Assembly: GCA_009724975.1 (NCBI GenBank)
Contig: SRXB01000089.1
Location: 1-7,990 of the forward strand
Length of the DNA: 7,990 nt
Direction of reading: 5' to 3'
Origin: a bacterium
GTDB taxonomy: Bacteria; Desulfobacterota; Deferrisomatia; Deferrisomatales; BM512
The notes beneath the pieces are model-generated. The model was given only the letters and a program-made list of their open reading frames with translations. It was not told where the DNA came from and did not search any database. Below, piece by piece: positions 5,653-7,990 of the stretch. Within the stretch, counting starts at the first letter, position 1, and every line of letters begins with the position of its first letter. Position numbers and translations under genes: made by a program.

Positions 5653-6290
5653 ACGCCTCGCTCGGCGTCGGGCCACAAAATCTTATGAAGCTGAAGCTGA
5701 AAGCGGGCGTCCAGACGATCGGCGGCCATCCAGCCCGCCAAAAGCGCGGGCTCGGCACCTCCCGCGGGCGATAAGGTCACGAGGCATCTCCCCCTGATCC
5801 GTTCGCGCATTACCTCTTTGGCCCACTGGTAATCGGCGCGGCTCGCCACCACCATCTTTATCTCGTCGGTGGCCTTGAGTTTTTCTATGTTCGCCCAAAG
5901 ATTCCTCTCGCTCATCCCCGAAGAGGGGGCCTTCACGTCCATGACTATGTGGACCGCCTCCGGAACATCGTCTATGGGCAAAGAGCCGTTGGTTTCAAGC
6001 AAAACCCTCACCCCTTCGGCCCTTGAGAGCAATTCAAGGAGCTCTAGCGTCCCCTCCTGCACAAGGGGCTCCCCGCCGGTCACCTCTATCATGGGCGCGC
6101 CGAGCGAGAGGGCTTTTTGCGCGATCTCCGCAACCGCGATCTCCTCCCCGCCCGTAAACGCGTAGCGGGTGTCGCACCAGGCGCAGTCAAGGTTGCAGCC
6201 CGAAAGGCGTATGAAGGCGCAGGGGTAGCCCGAATAGTGGGACTCGCCCTGTATCGAGAGGAAGATTTCGCAGACTTTGAGCTTTTTCAT
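5649..6290 (-). CDS. queE: 7-carboxy-7-deazaguanine synthase (radical SAM)
   Basis: QueE converts 6-carboxy-5,6,7,8-tetrahydropterin to 7-carboxy-7-deazaguanine using S-adenosylmethionine, a [4Fe-4S] cluster and Mg2+. This feeds preQ0/queuosine synthesis for tRNA. I choose ATG 6290-6288, giving 213 residues, because the conserved KVCEIFLSIQGES opening follows directly. The radical-SAM cysteines are Cys32, Cys36 and Cys39 in GCNLDCAWCDT, and the SAM-contacting GGEP is at 72-75 in EVTGGEPL; ETNGS and VMDVKAPSSG further on are also typical. The frame extends 12 codons upstream to a TTG at 6326, which has AAGGG just before it, whereas the ATG has no clear Shine-Dalgarno sequence; the extension (PGARHRGSFCA) looks non-conserved. 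queC, queD and queF are not in the window. It converges with the RluA paralog, sharing a CTAG at the stops. Confidence 0.94.
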   Translation of the reverse strand: MKKLKVCEIFLSIQGESHYSGYPCAFIRLSGCNLDCAWCDTRYAFTGGEEIAVAEIAQKALSLGAPMIEVTGGEPLVQEGTLELLELLSRAEGVRVLLETNGSLPIDDVPEAVHIVMDVKAPSSGMSERNLWANIEKLKATDEIKMVVASRADYQWAKEVMRERIRGRCLVTLSPAGGAEPALLAGWMAADRLDARFQLQLHKILWPDAERGV

Positions 6291-6337
6291 GGCGCAAAAA
6301 CTACCACGATGCCGCGCGCCAGGCAACGCGCCCTTTT

Positions 6338-6362
6338 ATTTTGCCCCGTTTGGCGGCAAAAT
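6338..6362. repeat. Perfect 8-bp inverted repeat between queE and the acyl-CoA synthetase
   Basis: ATTTTGCC at 6338-6345 and its exact reverse complement GGCAAAAT at 6355-6362 are separated by 9 nt. The 25-bp dyad ends 8 nt before the ATG at 6371 and lies in the 80-bp divergent gap. It could be an operator for a dimeric repressor, or, in the acyl-CoA synthetase mRNA, a hairpin over the ribosome-binding region, where no Shine-Dalgarno sequence is seen. No T-run follows it on either strand, so it is not an intrinsic terminator. Confidence 0.5.
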
Positions 6363-6370
6363 CATCATCC

Positions 6371-7840
6371 ATGAACATCGCCGATTTCCTGGAAAACCTT
6401 ACCCCCCAAGAGGGCCGAAGGCCCGCCATAATTTACGGCGGGAAAAGCCTCTCTTTCGCGCAACTCGGCTCGTTGTCGGCTGGCGCGGCTAAGGGCCTTG
6501 ATTCCCTTGGAATCAAAAGAGGCGACCGCGTCGCCCTCTTTCTCTCAAACAGGCCGGAATTCATAGCCCTTTACTACGCATGCCAGCTCCTGGGCGCGAT
6601 TTGCGTCTCCATCTCCTCCGCTTCAAAGGCCGCCGAGGTCGCCTATCTTTTGAAAGACAGCGGCGCGAAGGCCGCAATCACCGAGGAAAAGCTCCTGCGC
6701 CACTTCCCGCACAGGGAAAAAATGCCAGCGCTGGAAAAGTTCTTTTCGGTTGACGGCAACTCCTGGGGCGGGCTTCTTGGCGAAGGGTATATCGAGGCGA
6801 CGGAGATGGAGAGTGACGACGGCGCGGCGATGATCTATACCTCGGGGACGACGGGAAGCCCCAAGGGGGTCCTGCTGACCCACGGCAACGTCATCTCCAA
6901 CACCGAGGCGACGGCGCTGGTCTGCGGCGTTCGCCCCGAAGACCGGACAATCTGCTTTTTGCCCATCTACCATTCCTTCGGGCAAAATTTCATCTTCAAC
7001 ACGGCCCTACGCTCGCGCTCGACGCTGGTGCTGCACCAAAAATTCGACCTCGTCGAAATCCTAACCTCCCTTCGTGAGAACAAAGTCACCCGCTTTTGCG
7101 CCGTCCCCGCCATCTACATAAAAATCCTCGCCGATCCCGGGGCCGAAAGCGCCTTTAAGACGGTGCGCTACTGCTTCAGCGCCGCCTCGGCGATGCCCCG
7201 CGAGGTTGCAAGGCGCTGGAAGGAGAGGTTCGGCCTTGATATCCACGAGGGCTACGGGTTAACGGAGTCCTCCCCCTTCGCCTGCTACAACCACGCCCAA
7301 AAAATCAAAACCGGCAGCGTGGGGACGCCCCTGCCCGGAGTGATGGTGAAGGTCATCGACTTTCGTGGCCGCGAGGCGGGCCCCGGCGTTCCCGGCGAAC
7401 TTCGCATAAAGGGCCCCAACGTAATGAAGGGCTACTGGGGTCGCCCCGAAGAGACCAAAAGCGCCATCGAGGACGGCTGGCTGCGCACCGGCGACATAGG
7501 CTACATGGACGAAGAGGGGTATTTCTACCTCATCGACCGCCTGAAAGAGATGATTAACTGCTCGGGACTCAAAGTTTGGCCCCGCGAGGTGGAGGAAGCC
7601 CTCTACACCCACCCCATGGTGCGCGAATGCGCGGTTGTGGGCGTGCCGCACGAGGTTTACGGGGAGACGGTGAAGGCGTTCATCGTGCCAACCCGAAAAG
7701 AATGGGCGGGCGAGGGCGAATTGCGGGAGCATCTCGCCAAAATCCTCTCCGATTACAAAATCCCCCGCGTTTTTGAATTCATCCGTTCGCTCCCCAAAAA
7801 TCCGTCGGGCAAAATCCTAAAAAGGATACTCGCGGGATAG
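6371..7840 (+). CDS. AMP-forming acyl-CoA synthetase (FadD-like ligase)
   Basis: Member of the adenylate-forming superfamily: it activates a carboxylic acid with ATP to an acyl-AMP and transfers it to CoA. From ATG 6371 the product has 489 residues. Motifs in order are the P-loop YTSGTTGSPKG (156-166), YGLTES (295-300), RTGD (372-375) with the following DEEGYFYLIDR (hinge near 389-390), a CSGLKVWPREVEE segment, and the C-terminal NPSGK, whose Lys481 is the expected catalytic lysine. No carrier-protein domain is attached, which favours a stand-alone CoA ligase over a peptide-synthetase module. It resembles short FadD-type ligases (about 500 residues); chain length and aromatic versus aliphatic preference cannot be read by eye. 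The frame extends to a TTG at 6341, but that codon lies within the inverted repeat and the added residues look non-conserved. It is followed after 83 nt by an iorA-like gene on the same strand. Confidence 0.92.
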   Translation: MNIADFLENLTPQEGRRPAIIYGGKSLSFAQLGSLSAGAAKGLDSLGIKRGDRVALFLSNRPEFIALYYACQLLGAICVSISSASKAAEVAYLLKDSGAKAAITEEKLLRHFPHREKMPALEKFFSVDGNSWGGLLGEGYIEATEMESDDGAAMIYTSGTTGSPKGVLLTHGNVISNTEATALVCGVRPEDRTICFLPIYHSFGQNFIFNTALRSRSTLVLHQKFDLVEILTSLRENKVTRFCAVPAIYIKILADPGAESAFKTVRYCFSAASAMPREVARRWKERFGLDIHEGYGLTESSPFACYNHAQKIKTGSVGTPLPGVMVKVIDFRGREAGPGVPGELRIKGPNVMKGYWGRPEETKSAIEDGWLRTGDIGYMDEEGYFYLIDRLKEMINCSGLKVWPREVEEALYTHPMVRECAVVGVPHEVYGETVKAFIVPTRKEWAGEGELREHLAKILSDYKIPRVFEFIRSLPKNPSGKILKRILAG

Positions 7841-7850
7841 GATAACCGTT

Positions 7851-7880
7851 GCATTTTTCGCCGTTTAAGGCGATGCTTTT
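7851..7880 (+). terminator. Possible weak intrinsic terminator after the acyl-CoA synthetase
   Basis: TCGCC (7858-7862) and GGCGA (7869-7873) form a 5-bp stem with loop GTTTAA. An outer GCA/TGC pairing (7851-7853 with 7874-7876) is possible across an internal bulge. A TTTT and then a T/C-rich run follow. The stem is short, so termination may be partial and readthrough into iorA is possible. Confidence 0.35.
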
Positions 7881-7923
7881 CCTTCTTTTTCGGCAAAAAA
7901 TTTCCCGATAGCGAGGAATTGAT

Positions 7924-7990
7924 ATGAAAGAGGTCCTTTCAGGAAACGAGGCCATAGCGCGGGGCGCTTGGGAGGCGGGCGCAACATTCG
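7924..7990 (+). CDS. iorA: Indolepyruvate ferredoxin oxidoreductase alpha subunit, N-terminal fragment
   Basis: The ATG at 7924 is preceded by GAGGA (7913-7917) at a good 6-nt spacing, and the frame runs off the window after 22 codons. The visible start, KEVLSGNEAIARGAWEAGATF, matches the opening I know for IorA proteins (a short lead, then LSGNEAIARGAYEAG), where the segment begins the pyrimidine-binding half of a thiamine-diphosphate 2-oxoacid oxidoreductase. IorA with IorB oxidatively decarboxylates aryl pyruvates to aryl-acetyl-CoA and reduces ferredoxin in anaerobes. A related 2-oxoacid:ferredoxin oxidoreductase alpha subunit (such as KorA-like) is the main alternative. The call rests on only 22 residues. 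Confidence 0.72.
   Translation, partial: MKEVLSGNEAIARGAWEAGATF

Noticed and set aside
1..7990. CRISPR array, insertion sequence, phage or defence genes
   Set aside because: No regularly spaced repeats, transposase motifs, terminal inverted repeats or defence-type domains; almost the entire window is accounted for by housekeeping genes.

Overview
This window looks like a chromosomal housekeeping segment of a GC-rich (about 60% by eye) Gram-negative bacterium. The gene set is a DUF3108-type protein, RluD, DapF, a class I DnaJ, a PilT-type ATPase, a small Cys-rich protein, QueE, an acyl-CoA synthetase and an IorA-type oxidoreductase. It suggests a deltaproteobacterial (Desulfobacterota-like) anaerobe or facultative anaerobe. 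That placement is inferred from protein flavour only; there is no rRNA or other marker to confirm it.

Layout. Positions 1-252 (+) hold the 3' end of a DUF3108-like gene. It converges on and overlaps rluD (188-1165, -). Divergent from rluD is dapF (1276-2097, +), followed by dnaJ (2193-3317, +), which has its own near-consensus -35 promoter. dnaJ runs tail-to-tail into a pilT paralog (3323-4420, -) with 5 nt between them. A roughly 155-bp AT-rich divergent region precedes a tightly overlapped block: a possible 14-codon leader ORF (4537-4581), a 50-residue Cys-rich small protein (4578-4730) and a second RluA-family pseudouridine synthase (4714-5652), all +. That synthase converges on queE (5649-6290, -), and the two stop codons share one CTAG. 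An acyl-CoA synthetase (6371-7840, +) diverges from queE across an 80-bp gap holding a perfect 8-bp inverted repeat. After an 83-nt gap with a possible terminator, the first 22 codons of an iorA-like gene begin at 7924.

How the genes relate. There is no single pathway. Three genes concern RNA modification: rluD for 23S rRNA pseudouridylation, a paralog of unknown target, and queE for the 7-deazaguanine/queuosine precursor. dapF serves lysine and peptidoglycan synthesis, dnaJ protein folding, and pilT pilus retraction. The acyl-CoA synthetase and iorA may mark the start of an organic-acid/aromatic-amino-acid CoA-ester module that continues beyond the window.

I found no mobile element, CRISPR array, tRNA or rRNA, and no convincing new multi-gene system. 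The items most worth a second look are the 50-residue Cys-rich ORF with its overlapping start and stop arrangement, the inverted repeat before the acyl-CoA synthetase (with a partly similar motif before iorA), and the terminator-less packing of all three convergent gene pairs.
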